Origin: Halomonas sp. 25-S5
GTDB taxonomy: Bacteria; Pseudomonadota; Gammaproteobacteria; Pseudomonadales; Halomonadaceae
Length of the DNA stretch: 64,000 bases
NCBI RefSeq assembly: GCF_029889845.1
Contig: NZ_JARANV010000007.1
Coordinates: forward strand, 1 to 64,000
Reading direction: 5' to 3'
The position numbers and the translations under genes were made by a program. The notes beneath the pieces were generated by a model, which made no database searches, was not told where the DNA came from, and was given only the letters and a program-made list of their open reading frames with translations. Of the stretch, positions 36,354-45,088 are shown in pieces (within the stretch, counting starts at the first letter, position 1; each line of letters opens with the position of its first letter).

Positions 36354-36833
36354 ATGAGCACCCATCGCTACCACCAGCACTTCACCGTGTCCTGGGACCA
36401 GCTGCATCGCGACGTGCGCGAGCTCTGCCACCGGCTGATCGAGCGCGACTTCAAGGGCATCATCGCTATCACCCGCGGGGGCTTGATTCCCGCGGCGTTG
36501 ATCGCCCGGGAGCTCGATTTGCGTCTGATCGATACCGTCTGCATCAAGAGCTACGAGCACATGGATCAGGGTGGCCTGGAGGTGATGAAGGGCGTCGACC
36601 ACGACGGCGAAGGCTGGCTGCTGGTCGACGACCTGGTCGATACCGGACGAACCGCCAAGGCCGTGAGCGAGATGCTCCCCAGGGCCCACTTCGTGACCAT
36701 CTATGCCAAGCCCGAGGGTAAGCCGCTGGTCGACCAGTACCTCACCGAGGTGGCCCAGGACTGCTGGATCCAGTTTCCCTGGGACATGGGCGTGGCCTAC
36801 GTCGAACCGCTTGTCGACCAGGCGAAGCGCTGA
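36354..36833 (+). CDS. gpt: Xanthine-guanine phosphoribosyltransferase
   Basis: Gpt converts xanthine, guanine and hypoxanthine to nucleotides. The 159-residue protein has FTVSWDQLHRDVRELCHRLI at the N-terminus, GIIAITRGGLIPAALIAREL, and the PRPP loop LLVDDLVDTGRTAKAV. Near the end WIQFPWDMGVAYVEP matches E. coli Gpt. The ATG at 36354 gives the family N-terminus; a GTG at 36345 would overlap the apt stop. It probably forms an operon with apt and ung. Confidence 0.94.
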   Translation: MSTHRYHQHFTVSWDQLHRDVRELCHRLIERDFKGIIAITRGGLIPAALIARELDLRLIDTVCIKSYEHMDQGGLEVMKGVDHDGEGWLLVDDLVDTGRTAKAVSEMLPRAHFVTIYAKPEGKPLVDQYLTEVAQDCWIQFPWDMGVAYVEPLVDQAKR

Positions 36834-36836
36834 CTC

Positions 36837-37520
36837 ATGGCCTGTCCGCTCCCCGACAGCTGGCAGCAGTGGCTGGGCGATCAGTTCCAAGCGCCCTACA
36901 TGCAGTCGCTGCGCGACTTTCTGGCCGCCGAGAAAGCCGCCAGGAAGGTGATCTATCCGCACTCGGCAGACTGGTTCCGCGCCTTCGAGCTGACGCCGCT
37001 GGACCGGGTCAAGGTGGTGATCCTCGGTCAGGATCCCTATCACGGACCGAACCAGGCCCACGGGCTCTGCTTCTCGGTGCGCCCCGGCGTGCGCGTTCCC
37101 CCGTCGCTGGTCAACATCTACAAAGAACTGCAGGCTGACGTGGGCTTCCAGCCGGTGGATCACGGCAACCTCGAGCATTGGGCACGCCAGGGGGTGTTGC
37201 TGCTCAATACCTCGCTGACCGTGGAGCAGGGCAATGCCGGCTCGCATCGCGGTAAGGGCTGGGAGACCTTCACCGACCGTGCCATCGCCACGGTGAGCGA
37301 GCATGCCGAACCCTCGGTATTTCTGCTGTGGGGCAGCCCGGCCCGCAAGAAGAAGGCGCTGGTCGATACCTCGCGCCACCTGGTGCTGGAATCCCCGCAT
37401 CCCTCGCCGCTCTCGGCGCACCGCGGCTTCTTTGGCAACCACCACTTTTCCCGGGCCAATGCCTTCCTGGTCGAGCACGCACGCGAGCCCATCGACTGGC
37501 AGCTGCCCACAACGCCCTAG
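36837..37520 (+). CDS. ung: Uracil-DNA glycosylase
   Basis: Ung removes uracil from DNA as the first step of base-excision repair. The 227-residue protein has the catalytic water-activating [44 protein letters not shown] and the DNA-intercalation loop [16 protein letters not shown]. It starts three bases after the gpt stop, so it is likely co-transcribed with the salvage genes. Confidence 0.97.
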   Translation: MACPLPDSWQQWLGDQFQAPYMQSLRDFLAAEKAARKVIYPHSADWFRAFELTPLDRVKVVILGQDPYHGPNQAHGLCFSVRPGVRVPPSLVNIYKELQADVGFQPVDHGNLEHWARQGVLLLNTSLTVEQGNAGSHRGKGWETFTDRAIATVSEHAEPSVFLLWGSPARKKKALVDTSRHLVLESPHPSPLSAHRGFFGNHHFSRANAFLVEHAREPIDWQLPTTP

Positions 37521-37540
37521 GGCGATCCTCACTGACCTGA

Positions 37541-37740
37541 GCGAGGGGCGCCAGGGGCAGGCCGGAGAGGAGGTCCTACGCCATGGGTGAGGAAGACTCT
37601 TCCGAACGGGCTGGCCATGGATGGCCAGCACCGGTCCTGCAAGCGGAGCGCGACGCGAGAGCGAAGCAGGGCGTCGGTAGCGTACAGGGAAGTATTCACA
37701 GCGCCTCCTCATAGGCCTGCCGCTGGATCAGCTCCGAGCG
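37541..37740 (+). repeat. Intergenic repeat family, copy D (long form)
   Basis: The copy has the same layout as copy A, including the extra internal segment (GAACGGGCTGGCCATGGATG, CCGGTCCTGCAAGCGGAGC) and ends with TTCACAGCGCCTCC and ATCAGCTCCGAGCG. It lies between ung and upp. The small frame starting inside it is repeat-derived and not a gene. Confidence 0.85.
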
Positions 37741-37886
37741 GTGCTGCGGTGTCCTATTGCTGGATCGCGAGGTGCTCGCACAGCCTTAACCTCAACGCGG
37801 GATGCGGTTAGAATGATTGACAATTTGTCGTTGCTGTCCATCCGACGATAGTCGCCACGTACCCACCGCCGTCCAAGAGGTCCCCC

Positions 37887-38516
37887 ATGAGCGTCCACGC
37901 CATCCAGCATCCCCTGGTCCAGCACAAGCTCGGCCTGATGCGCGAAGCCGGCATCAGCACCAAGAGCTTCCGCGAACTGGCCGGGGAGCTGGCCAAGCTG
38001 CTCACCTACGAGGCGACCAGCGACCTGGAACTGGAGACCCAGGAGATCGACGGCTGGAGCGGCAACAGGATTCCGGTGAAGTTGCTCAAGGGCAAGAAGG
38101 TCACCATCGTGCCGATCCTGCGCGCGGGGCTGGGCATGCTCGACGGCGTCACCGACCTGATCCCCAGCGCACGGGTCAGCGTGGTCGGCCTTTATCGCGA
38201 CGAGGAGACGCTGGAGCCGGTGCCTTACTTTGCCAAGTTCGCCAATGACCTGGACGAGCGCATGGCCATTGTCATCGATCCCATGCTGGCCACCGGCGGC
38301 ACCATGGTCGCGACCCTGGACATGCTGCGCGAGCGCGGCTGCAAGCACATGAAGGTCATCGTGCTGGTGGCGGCTCCCGAGGGGCTCAAGCGTGTCCAGG
38401 ATGCCTACCCGGACATCGAGCTCTACACCGCCGCGCTGGATGACCATCTCGACGAGAACGGCTATATCGTGCCGGGTTTGGGCGACGCGGGCGACAAGAT
38501 CTTCGGCACCCGCTGA
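37887..38516 (+). CDS. upp: Uracil phosphoribosyltransferase
   Basis: Upp converts uracil and PRPP to UMP. The 209-residue protein has [20 protein letters not shown] at the N-terminus, [20 protein letters not shown], and the PRPP loop [19 protein letters not shown]; the C-terminal [14 protein letters not shown] is the uracil-binding end. No uraA follows directly; a UraA-like permease lies at 46788. Confidence 0.97.
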   Translation: MSVHAIQHPLVQHKLGLMREAGISTKSFRELAGELAKLLTYEATSDLELETQEIDGWSGNRIPVKLLKGKKVTIVPILRAGLGMLDGVTDLIPSARVSVVGLYRDEETLEPVPYFAKFANDLDERMAIVIDPMLATGGTMVATLDMLRERGCKHMKVIVLVAAPEGLKRVQDAYPDIELYTAALDDHLDENGYIVPGLGDAGDKIFGTR

Positions 38517-38548
38517 ACCGCGCCACTGCTCCTTCCTGACGCCTTTCG

Positions 38549-38575
38549 ACCTGCAGGGCGACCGCCCCTGCAGGT
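38549..38575. terminator. Hairpin after upp
   Basis: ACCTGCAGGG and CCCTGCAGGT pair as a ten-base stem with a seven-base loop, 32 bases after upp. The T-run is missing, so termination strength is uncertain. Confidence 0.5.
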
Positions 38576-38639
38576 GATCTCGGCATTACCTTCCTCACCT
38601 CCTGCTCGTCCCGGGGTCTCCTCCACGCGATGTTGCATG

Positions 38640-38657
38640 ATGTTCGTTTTCGATCAT
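38640..38657 (+). promoter_or_regulatory. GlpR-type operator before glpS
   Basis: ATGTTCGTTTTCGATCAT is a near-perfect inverted repeat (one mismatch) and matches the GlpR operator consensus. The same sequence, with two changes, lies before glpK. It sits about 240 bases before glpS. Confidence 0.75.
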
Positions 38658-38816
38658 GTGGCGACATACTCTCCCGCGTCGGCGTTTCGCCATCTCTCGT
38701 CATGGCTTGTTAGACAAAAGTTCAAGGATTGAAGAAAATAAAGTGATAACAAGATGTTGGGCGCCTCTTGGGGCGATTGTCGTGCCAGCCCTGGATGTTT
38801 TCGGTTGACGACATTT

Positions 38817-38836
38817 GTGTTTGAAAGCGAATATCG
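38817..38836 (+). promoter_or_regulatory. Second GlpR-like element before glpS
   Basis: GTTTGAAAGCGAATATC closely resembles GTTTAAAAGCGAAATC before glpK. Its complement contains TTCGCTTTC, like the GlpR half-site. It lies about 60 bases before the gene, where a repressor would block transcription. Confidence 0.5.
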
Positions 38837-38896
38837 ACTACGTTGTGTTCAGCAGTCTCCGAACCCATCACATAACAACGAACCGTCGAGATCTGT

Positions 38897-39985
38897 ATGT
38901 CCTTGATCCTAGATAGCATCGATCATGTGGTCGGTGGCGCTACTCACATCGCGGGCGTGAACCTGGAGCTACAGCCGGGCTCCTTCAATGTCCTGCTGGG
39001 GCGGACCCTGGCCGGCAAGACCACCCTGATGCGCCTGATGGCGGGGCTCGATACCCCGACTCGCGGCCGAATCCTGATGGATGGGGAAGACGTGACCGGC
39101 CGCTCGGTGCGCAAGCGCAACGTCTCCATGGTCTACCAGCAGTTCATCAACTATCCGGCGCTCTCCGTCTACGACAACATCGCCTCGCCCCTCAAGCTGG
39201 CCAAGGTCGCGCGCGCCGAGGTCGACCGGCGGGTGCGGGCGGTCGCCGAAATGTTGCATATCGAGCATCTGCTCGATCGCCTGCCCCTCGAGCTTTCCGG
39301 CGGTCAGCAGCAGCGTACCGCCATGGGGCGTGCGTTGGTCAAGGATGCCGATGTCGTGCTCTTCGACGAGCCGCTGGTCAACCTGGACTACAAGCTCCGC
39401 GAGGAATTCCGCGACGAGCTGCGGTCGGTGTTCAGCGAACGCAACTGCATCGCCGTCTATGCCACTACCGAACCCGCCGAGGCCCTGGCGTTGGGCGGCA
39501 ACACCGCCGTGCTCCACGAAGGGCGCCTGCTGCAGTATGGCCGAACGGAAGACGTCTACCACCGTCCGCATGACATCCTGACCGCGGAGATGTTTTCCGA
39601 GCCCCCGATCAACATCGTCGAGGGGATCATCTCCGGCGCCGAGGTGACCTTCGACAAGACACTGCATTTTCCCATCAACGACGACCTGCGCAGCCTGGCG
39701 CCGGGTGAGTACCGCTTCGGCGTGCGCGCCTCGCACATCTCGCTCGCGCCCCGGGCCAAGGATGACATCGAGGTGAAGATGACCGTCGACCTGGCGGAGA
39801 TCAGTGGCTCCGAGACCTTCCTTCACGTGCACAACGACCTCTTCCACATGACGGTACACCTCGAGGGGGTCCACGAGTTCCGTGTCGATGCGCCCGTGAC
39901 GCTCTATTTCCCGACCCACAAGGTGTATGCCTTCGACCGCCAGGGCGCGGTGGTGCATATACCGACGCACCTGGGGGGCATCTGA
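38897..39985 (+). CDS. glpS: Glycerol ABC transporter ATPase 1
   Basis: This is one of two ATPases of the GlpSTPQV glycerol importer, known from Rhizobium. The 362-residue MalK-like protein has Walker A GRTLAGKT (35-42), a full signature LSGGQQQR (133-140) and Walker B VVLFDEPL with the catalytic Glu158. The switch histidine of the H-loop is replaced by Thr191 (VYATTEP). A C-terminal TOBE-like domain follows. It is the first gene of a six-gene operon preceded by GlpR-type boxes. Confidence 0.92.
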   Translation: MSLILDSIDHVVGGATHIAGVNLELQPGSFNVLLGRTLAGKTTLMRLMAGLDTPTRGRILMDGEDVTGRSVRKRNVSMVYQQFINYPALSVYDNIASPLKLAKVARAEVDRRVRAVAEMLHIEHLLDRLPLELSGGQQQRTAMGRALVKDADVVLFDEPLVNLDYKLREEFRDELRSVFSERNCIAVYATTEPAEALALGGNTAVLHEGRLLQYGRTEDVYHRPHDILTAEMFSEPPINIVEGIISGAEVTFDKTLHFPINDDLRSLAPGEYRFGVRASHISLAPRAKDDIEVKMTVDLAEISGSETFLHVHNDLFHMTVHLEGVHEFRVDAPVTLYFPTHKVYAFDRQGAVVHIPTHLGGI

Positions 39986-39986
39986 C

Positions 39987-41087
39987 ATGGCAGAGATCAC
40001 CCTGAAATCCCTCGCCCATACCTACCTGCCCGACCCTCGCTCCCCCGAGGACTATGCCATCCGCGAGATGAATCACGTCTGGCACCAGGGTGGCGCTTAT
40101 GCGCTGCTCGGGCCCTCGGGTTGCGGCAAGTCGACCCTGCTCAACATCATCTCTGGCCTGCTGGAACCCTCCAGCGGTGAGGTGCTCTTCGACGGCGAGG
40201 TGGTCAATGCCCTGCCACCCGAATCGCGCAATATCGCCCAGGTTTTCCAGTTCCCCGTCATCTACGACACCATGACGGTCTACGACAACCTGGCCTTTCC
40301 GCTGCGCAATGTGAAGACCCCCGAGGCGCGGGTCCATGAGCGCGTCATGGAAGTCGCCGAGGTGCTGGAGCTCACCGCCCAGCTCAAGCGCAAGGCCAAG
40401 AACCTCACCGCCGACGAGAAGCAGAAGGTCTCCATGGGCAGGGGGCTGGTGCGCGAGGACGTCTCGGCGATCCTCTTCGATGAGCCGCTCACCGTCATCG
40501 ATCCTCAGCTCAAGTGGAAGCTGCGCCGCAAGCTCAAGGAGATCCACCAGCGCTTCGAGATCACCATGGTCTACGTGACCCACGACCAGCTCGAGGCCTC
40601 CACCTTCGCCGACAAGATCGCCGTGATGTACGAGGGTCAGGTGGTGCAGTTCGGCACGCCCAGGGAGCTCTTCGAGAGGCCCAACCACACCTTCGTGGGT
40701 TACTTCATCGGCAGCCCGGGCATGAATTTTCTGGATGTCATGGTCCGTAACGGGCGCGTGATGGCCGGTGACACCGAGCTGGCGGTCGGGCAGGGCGTCC
40801 ATGACGCCGTGGCCCGTGCCCGCACCACCAACATCAAGCTCGGCATCCGTCCCGAATTCATCGAGGTGCATGCCGAGCCGGTCGAGGGGGGCATGGAGGC
40901 CCGGGTGGATCACGCCCAGGACCTGGGGACCTACTCGATCGTCTATCTGACGCTGGGCAGCATGGCCCTCAAGGCGCGTATCGAGGAGGACCAGGTGACG
41001 CCCACCGGCAAGGCATGGCTGCGCTTTCCCGACGAGCGACTCGGCCTTTACGTCGACGAATACCGCGTGGAGATCGAAAATGAATAA
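39987..41087 (+). CDS. glpT: Glycerol ABC transporter ATPase 2
   Basis: This is the partner ATPase of GlpS, 366 residues. It has a canonical Walker A GPSGCGKST (42-50), Walker B AILFDEPL with Glu166, and the H-loop histidine His199 (VYVTHDQ). Its signature motif is degenerate: LTADEKQK (140-147) in place of LSGGQ. The start at 39987 lies one base after the glpS stop, after GGGGGG. It must not be confused with the MFS glycerol-3-phosphate antiporter that has the same gene name in E. coli. Confidence 0.92.
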   Translation: MAEITLKSLAHTYLPDPRSPEDYAIREMNHVWHQGGAYALLGPSGCGKSTLLNIISGLLEPSSGEVLFDGEVVNALPPESRNIAQVFQFPVIYDTMTVYDNLAFPLRNVKTPEARVHERVMEVAEVLELTAQLKRKAKNLTADEKQKVSMGRGLVREDVSAILFDEPLTVIDPQLKWKLRRKLKEIHQRFEITMVYVTHDQLEASTFADKIAVMYEGQVVQFGTPRELFERPNHTFVGYFIGSPGMNFLDVMVRNGRVMAGDTELAVGQGVHDAVARARTTNIKLGIRPEFIEVHAEPVEGGMEARVDHAQDLGTYSIVYLTLGSMALKARIEEDQVTPTGKAWLRFPDERLGLYVDEYRVEIENE

Positions 41088-41961
41088 AGTCTATAACAAT
41101 CGCGCATGGTGGTTGATCCTGCCCATGCTGCTGCTGGTGGCCTTTTCGGCCGTCATCCCGCTGATGACCGTGGTCAACTACTCGGTCCAGGACGTCTTCG
41201 ATGCCAATACGCGCTTCTTCACGGGCACCGAGTGGTTCAAGGAGATGCTCAACGATCCAGCCCTGCAGGCGGCCGTGCTGCGTCAGTTTGCCTTCTCGCT
41301 GACTGTGCTGGCCATCGAGGTGCCGCTGGGGATCGGCATCGCCCTGATCATGCCCAAGAAGGGCTGGCAGGCCTCGGCCGTGCTGATACTCGTGACCATG
41401 CCGTTGCTGATTCCCTGGAACGTGGTCGGCAGCATCTGGCAGATCTTCACGCGGGGCGATATCGGCCTGATGGGCTGGAGCCTGCGTGAGCTCGGCTATG
41501 GCTACAACATCACCGCGAGCCCGGTGGACGCCTGGGCGACCATCATCCTGATGGATGTCTGGCACTGGACGCCGCTGATCGCGTTGCTCTGCTACAGCGG
41601 GCTGCGCTCGATTCCCGATGCCTATTACCAGGCGGCGCGTATCGACCGCGCCTCTAAGTGGGCCGTGTTCCGCTACATCCAGCTGCCCAAGCTCACCAAC
41701 GTGCTGGTGATCGGGGTGCTGCTGCGCTTCATGCACTCCTTCATGATCTACGCCGAGCCCTTCGTGCTCACTGGCGGGGGCCCCGGCAGCTCCACGACGT
41801 TTCTCAGCCAGTCGCTGACCACCATGGCCATCGGCCAGCAAGACCTGGGGCCCTCGGCGGCCTTCTCGCTGATCTATTTCCTGATCATCCTGCTGGTCAC
41901 CTGGGTGTTCTACACCGCGATCATGAACATGCAGAAAGACGACAACAACAAGGAGGCATGA
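41080..41961 (+). CDS. glpP: Glycerol ABC transporter permease GlpP
   Basis: This 293-residue inner-membrane permease has six hydrophobic segments and the sugar-type coupling motif around YYQAARIDRASKWAVFRYIQ, then LPKLTNV. It is homologous to MalF-like permeases of carbohydrate uptake. The start overlaps glpT by eight bases. It should pair with GlpQ as the channel for glycerol. Confidence 0.92.
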   Translation: MNKVYNNRAWWLILPMLLLVAFSAVIPLMTVVNYSVQDVFDANTRFFTGTEWFKEMLNDPALQAAVLRQFAFSLTVLAIEVPLGIGIALIMPKKGWQASAVLILVTMPLLIPWNVVGSIWQIFTRGDIGLMGWSLRELGYGYNITASPVDAWATIILMDVWHWTPLIALLCYSGLRSIPDAYYQAARIDRASKWAVFRYIQLPKLTNVLVIGVLLRFMHSFMIYAEPFVLTGGGPGSSTTFLSQSLTTMAIGQQDLGPSAAFSLIYFLIILLVTWVFYTAIMNMQKDDNNKEA

Positions 41962-41962
41962 C

Positions 41963-42856
41963 ATGAGTGATTCATTGCCCACCACCCCCGATGCCGTGCG
42001 CCAGCGCGCCGCGGCTGCCGACAACCGGCGTCGCCGCAAGGCGCGCCCGGCCTCCCGTCAGTGGCGCCGCCGGGGCCTCATGACCGCCTATATCGTGTTC
42101 GTGCTGTTGCCGATCTACTGGCTGCTCAACATGTCCTTCCAGTCCAACACCGAGATCCTCGGCGGACTGACCCTGTGGCCCGAGAGCTTCACCATCGAGC
42201 ACTACGCCAAGATCCTCAGCGAATCCAGCTGGTACATGGGCTACGTGAACTCGATAACCTATGTGCTGATGAACATGCTGATCAGCATCGCGGTGGCACT
42301 CCCGGCCGCCTATGCCTTCAGCCGCTACAAGTTCATCGGCGACAAGCACCTGTTCTTCTGGCTGTTGACCAACCTGATGGCGCCGCCGGCCGTCTTCCTG
42401 CTGCCCTATTTCCAGCTCTATTACACCGTTGGGCTGTTCGACACCCATATCGCGGTCGCGCTGGCCCACTGCCTGTTCAACATTCCGCTGGCCGTGTGGA
42501 TTCTCGAGGGTTTCATGAGCGGGGTACCCAAGGAGATCGACGAGACGGCCTTCATCGATGGCTACAGCTTCCCGACGTTCTTCGTGAAGATCTTCATCCC
42601 CATGATCAGCTCCGGTATCGGCGTGACCCTGTTCTTCCTGTTCATGTTCTCCTGGGTCGAGTTGCTGCTGGCCAGCACCCTGACCTCCACTGGCGCCCAG
42701 CCCATTGCCTCGGTGATGACTCAGACCAAAGGTGCCTCGGGGATCGACTGGGGGACGCTGGCCGCCGCCGGTACGCTGACGATCCTGCCGGGTATCGTGG
42801 TGGTCTATTTCGTTCGCAATCACATCGCCAAGGGCTTTGCCCTGGGCCGCACCTGA
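41963..42856 (+). CDS. glpQ: Glycerol ABC transporter permease GlpQ
   Basis: This 297-residue MalG-like permease has a basic cytoplasmic N-terminus (AAAADNRRRRKARPASRQWR) and six helices. The coupling loop is PKEIDETAFIDGYSFPTFFV with KIFIPMISSG. It follows glpP by one base. The name follows the Rhizobium glpSTPQUV scheme and is unrelated to the periplasmic glycerophosphodiesterase GlpQ of E. coli. Confidence 0.92.
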   Translation: MSDSLPTTPDAVRQRAAAADNRRRRKARPASRQWRRRGLMTAYIVFVLLPIYWLLNMSFQSNTEILGGLTLWPESFTIEHYAKILSESSWYMGYVNSITYVLMNMLISIAVALPAAYAFSRYKFIGDKHLFFWLLTNLMAPPAVFLLPYFQLYYTVGLFDTHIAVALAHCLFNIPLAVWILEGFMSGVPKEIDETAFIDGYSFPTFFVKIFIPMISSGIGVTLFFLFMFSWVELLLASTLTSTGAQPIASVMTQTKGASGIDWGTLAAAGTLTILPGIVVVYFVRNHIAKGFALGRT

Positions 42857-42868
42857 GGAGGACGCGAC

Positions 42869-43141
42869 ATGGAATGGATGGTCTGGACCACCCCCACTAC
42901 GGTCTTCTTCGTGGTCATCGCGGCCATGCTGGCCAGCATGACGGCCTGGGAGGTCATCTCGCCGACGGTCGAGCGCAAGGGCTTCTTGCCGATTTCGACC
43001 ACCCGCGGTGATCGGCTCTTCATCGGGCTGCTTTGCGCGGCCTATATCCACCTGGTGGTGGTGGGCTTCACCCCGCTCAACATCTGGCTGGCTCTGGGGG
43101 CATCGGTGCTCTGGTTACTGATCCTGATGCGCTGGGGCTGA
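42869..43141 (+). CDS. glpU: DUF2160 small membrane protein of the glycerol transporter
   Basis: The 90-residue protein has about three hydrophobic segments (TTVFFVVIAAMLASMTAW, LFIGLLCAAYIHLVVVGF, IWLALGASVLWLLILMRWG). A short basic loop contains PTVERKGFLPISTTRGDR, the hallmark of DUF2160. It always appears inside glycerol ABC operons between the permeases and the binding protein. Its role is not known; it could be an accessory subunit. The GlpU name is by position. Confidence 0.85.
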   Translation: MEWMVWTTPTTVFFVVIAAMLASMTAWEVISPTVERKGFLPISTTRGDRLFIGLLCAAYIHLVVVGFTPLNIWLALGASVLWLLILMRWG

Positions 43142-43198
43142 CAGAAACGCATGGAGCCGAATGTCCAGGGACGGACGACGACAACCCAAGAGGTCAAT

Positions 43199-44941
43199 AT
43201 GAAAGCGACAACAATGCGACTCTCTCTACTGGCGGCCGGTGTCATGCTGGCAAGCCCTGCCCTGCACGCCGACAACCACGACGCGCGCGCCATCGCCGAA
43301 CGCCTGGTCGATGAACACTTCCAGAACTCGACGCTGTCCCGCGAGGATCAGATCGAGGAGCTGCTGTGGTTCGCCAAGGCGGCCGAGCCCTTTCGCGACA
43401 TGGAGATCAATACCGTCGCCGAGGGCCTGACCACGCATATCTACGAACGGGATGTGCTGGCCGAGGCGTTCAGCGAACTGACCGGCATCGAGGTGACCCA
43501 TAACATCATCGGCGAGGGTGATGTGGTCAACAACATGCAGACCCAGATGCAGTCGGGTCGCAACATCTACGATGGCTACGTCAACGACTCCGATGCCATC
43601 GGGACCCATATCCGCTACGGTACGACCGTCAATATCTCCAATGCCATGGAGAACGAGTGGGCCGACTATACGCTGCCGACCCTGGATCTCGATGACTTCA
43701 TCGGCCTGCAGTACGGCACCGGCCCGGATGGCAGCATCTACCAGTTGCCTACGCAGCAGTTCGCCAACCTCTACTGGTTCCGCTACGACTGGTTCCAACG
43801 CGAGGACCTCCAGAAGCAGTTCCGCGACATCTATGGCTACGACCTGGGGGTGCCGACCAACTGGACCGCCTACGAAGACATTGCCGAGTTCTTCACCGAG
43901 CACGTCGGCGAGATCGACGGCACCAAGGTCTATGGCCACATGGACTATGGTCGTCGCGACCCCTCGCTGGGCTGGCGCTTCCATGACTCCTGGCTCTCCA
44001 TGGCAGGCATGGGCAGCCCCGGCGTGCCGTTCGGCAATCCGGTGGACGACTGGGGCATCCGCGTCAACGAACAGAGTCAACCGGTCGGCGCGAGCGTGTC
44101 TCGCGGCGGTGCCACCAACTCGCCGGCCTCGGTGTTCGCCGTGACCAAGATGGTGGATTGGCTCGAGAAGTACGCCCCACCCGAGGCCAGCGGCATGACC
44201 TTCGGTGAGGCCGGGCCGGTGCCGGCCCAGGGCAATGTCGCCCAGCAGATGTTCTGGTACACCGCCTTCACCGCCGACATGACCGACCCCGCTCTGCCGG
44301 TCACCGACGAGGAGGGCAATCCCAAGTGGCGCATGGCGCCGTCGCCCACCGGTCCCTACTGGGAAGAGGGCATGAAGGTCGGCTACCAGGACGTGGGCTC
44401 CTGGACCTTCTTCGACTCCACCCCGGAAGATCGCCGCACCGCTGCCTGGCTGTTCGCCCAGTTCACCGTCTCCAAGACGGTATCGCTGGAGAAGCTCATG
44501 GAGGGTCTGACGCCGATCCGCGAGTCGGACGTGTTCTCCGAGCAGATGACCGAGATGGCACCCAAGCTCGGCGGGCTGGTGGAGTTCTATCGCAGCCCCA
44601 ACGAGTCCAACTGGACGCCATCTTCCACCAACGTGCCGGATTACCCGCGCATGGCACCGCTGTGGTGGCAGAACCTGGCGCCGGCCGTCAGCGGCGATAT
44701 CTCGCCCAAGGAAGCGCTCGACAACCTCGCCGGGGATCTCGACAGCATCATGGCGCGCCTGGCGCGGGCCAAGGTCTTCACGACCTATGCCCCCAACCTC
44801 AACGACGAGCGCGACCCCCAGTACTGGCTCGACCAGCCGGGTTCGCCCAAGGCGCAGCTGGATGACGAGATGCCGCAGGGCACCACCGTTCCCTACGACG
44901 AGATGATGGAGGCGTGGATGGCCGCCGGTTCCCGCGAATGA
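43199..44941 (+). CDS. glpV: Glycerol-binding periplasmic protein
   Basis: This 580-residue secreted protein is the receptor of the glycerol ABC importer. The signal (MRLSLLAAGVMLASPALHAD) is followed by a large bilobed binding protein (GEGDVVNNMQTQMQSGRNIY, LPTQQFANLYWFRYDWFQRE, KVYGHMDYGRRDPSLGWRFH). It is larger than most sugar-binding proteins, as is typical of GlpV. The start at 43199 follows AAGAGG; the frame extends upstream without family similarity. It is the last transporter gene before glpD2. Confidence 0.92.
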   Translation: MKATTMRLSLLAAGVMLASPALHADNHDARAIAERLVDEHFQNSTLSREDQIEELLWFAKAAEPFRDMEINTVAEGLTTHIYERDVLAEAFSELTGIEVTHNIIGEGDVVNNMQTQMQSGRNIYDGYVNDSDAIGTHIRYGTTVNISNAMENEWADYTLPTLDLDDFIGLQYGTGPDGSIYQLPTQQFANLYWFRYDWFQREDLQKQFRDIYGYDLGVPTNWTAYEDIAEFFTEHVGEIDGTKVYGHMDYGRRDPSLGWRFHDSWLSMAGMGSPGVPFGNPVDDWGIRVNEQSQPVGASVSRGGATNSPASVFAVTKMVDWLEKYAPPEASGMTFGEAGPVPAQGNVAQQMFWYTAFTADMTDPALPVTDEEGNPKWRMAPSPTGPYWEEGMKVGYQDVGSWTFFDSTPEDRRTAAWLFAQFTVSKTVSLEKLMEGLTPIRESDVFSEQMTEMAPKLGGLVEFYRSPNESNWTPSSTNVPDYPRMAPLWWQNLAPAVSGDISPKEALDNLAGDLDSIMARLARAKVFTTYAPNLNDERDPQYWLDQPGSPKAQLDDEMPQGTTVPYDEMMEAWMAAGSRE

Positions 44942-45028
44942 TGGGCGGGCGGGTCGCTTGACCCGCTCACCCTTGCCCCGGGCGCTCTCGGGGCAGTTCA
45001 AGATCGTGTAACCGGTTGCCTGAACGGG

Positions 45029-45066
45029 ACCCAGGGCCCAGCTCGGTGCAGTCCGAGCGGGGCCCG
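45029..45066. terminator. Hairpin between glpV and glpD2
   Basis: GGGCCC-A-GCTCGG pairs with CCGAGC-G-GGGCCC around a short loop, an interrupted but very strong GC stem. The following GTTGCTTTG is only weakly T-rich. It may attenuate the transcript before the second glpD or stabilise the upstream mRNA. Confidence 0.5.
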
Positions 45067-45088
45067 TTGCTTTGAAAAAGGGCCAGAC

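Noticed and set aside
37587-37811. Small frame starting inside the long repeat copy, similar to one at 16899
   Set aside because: Both are translations of the same intergenic repeat; the protein similarity reflects DNA repetition only.
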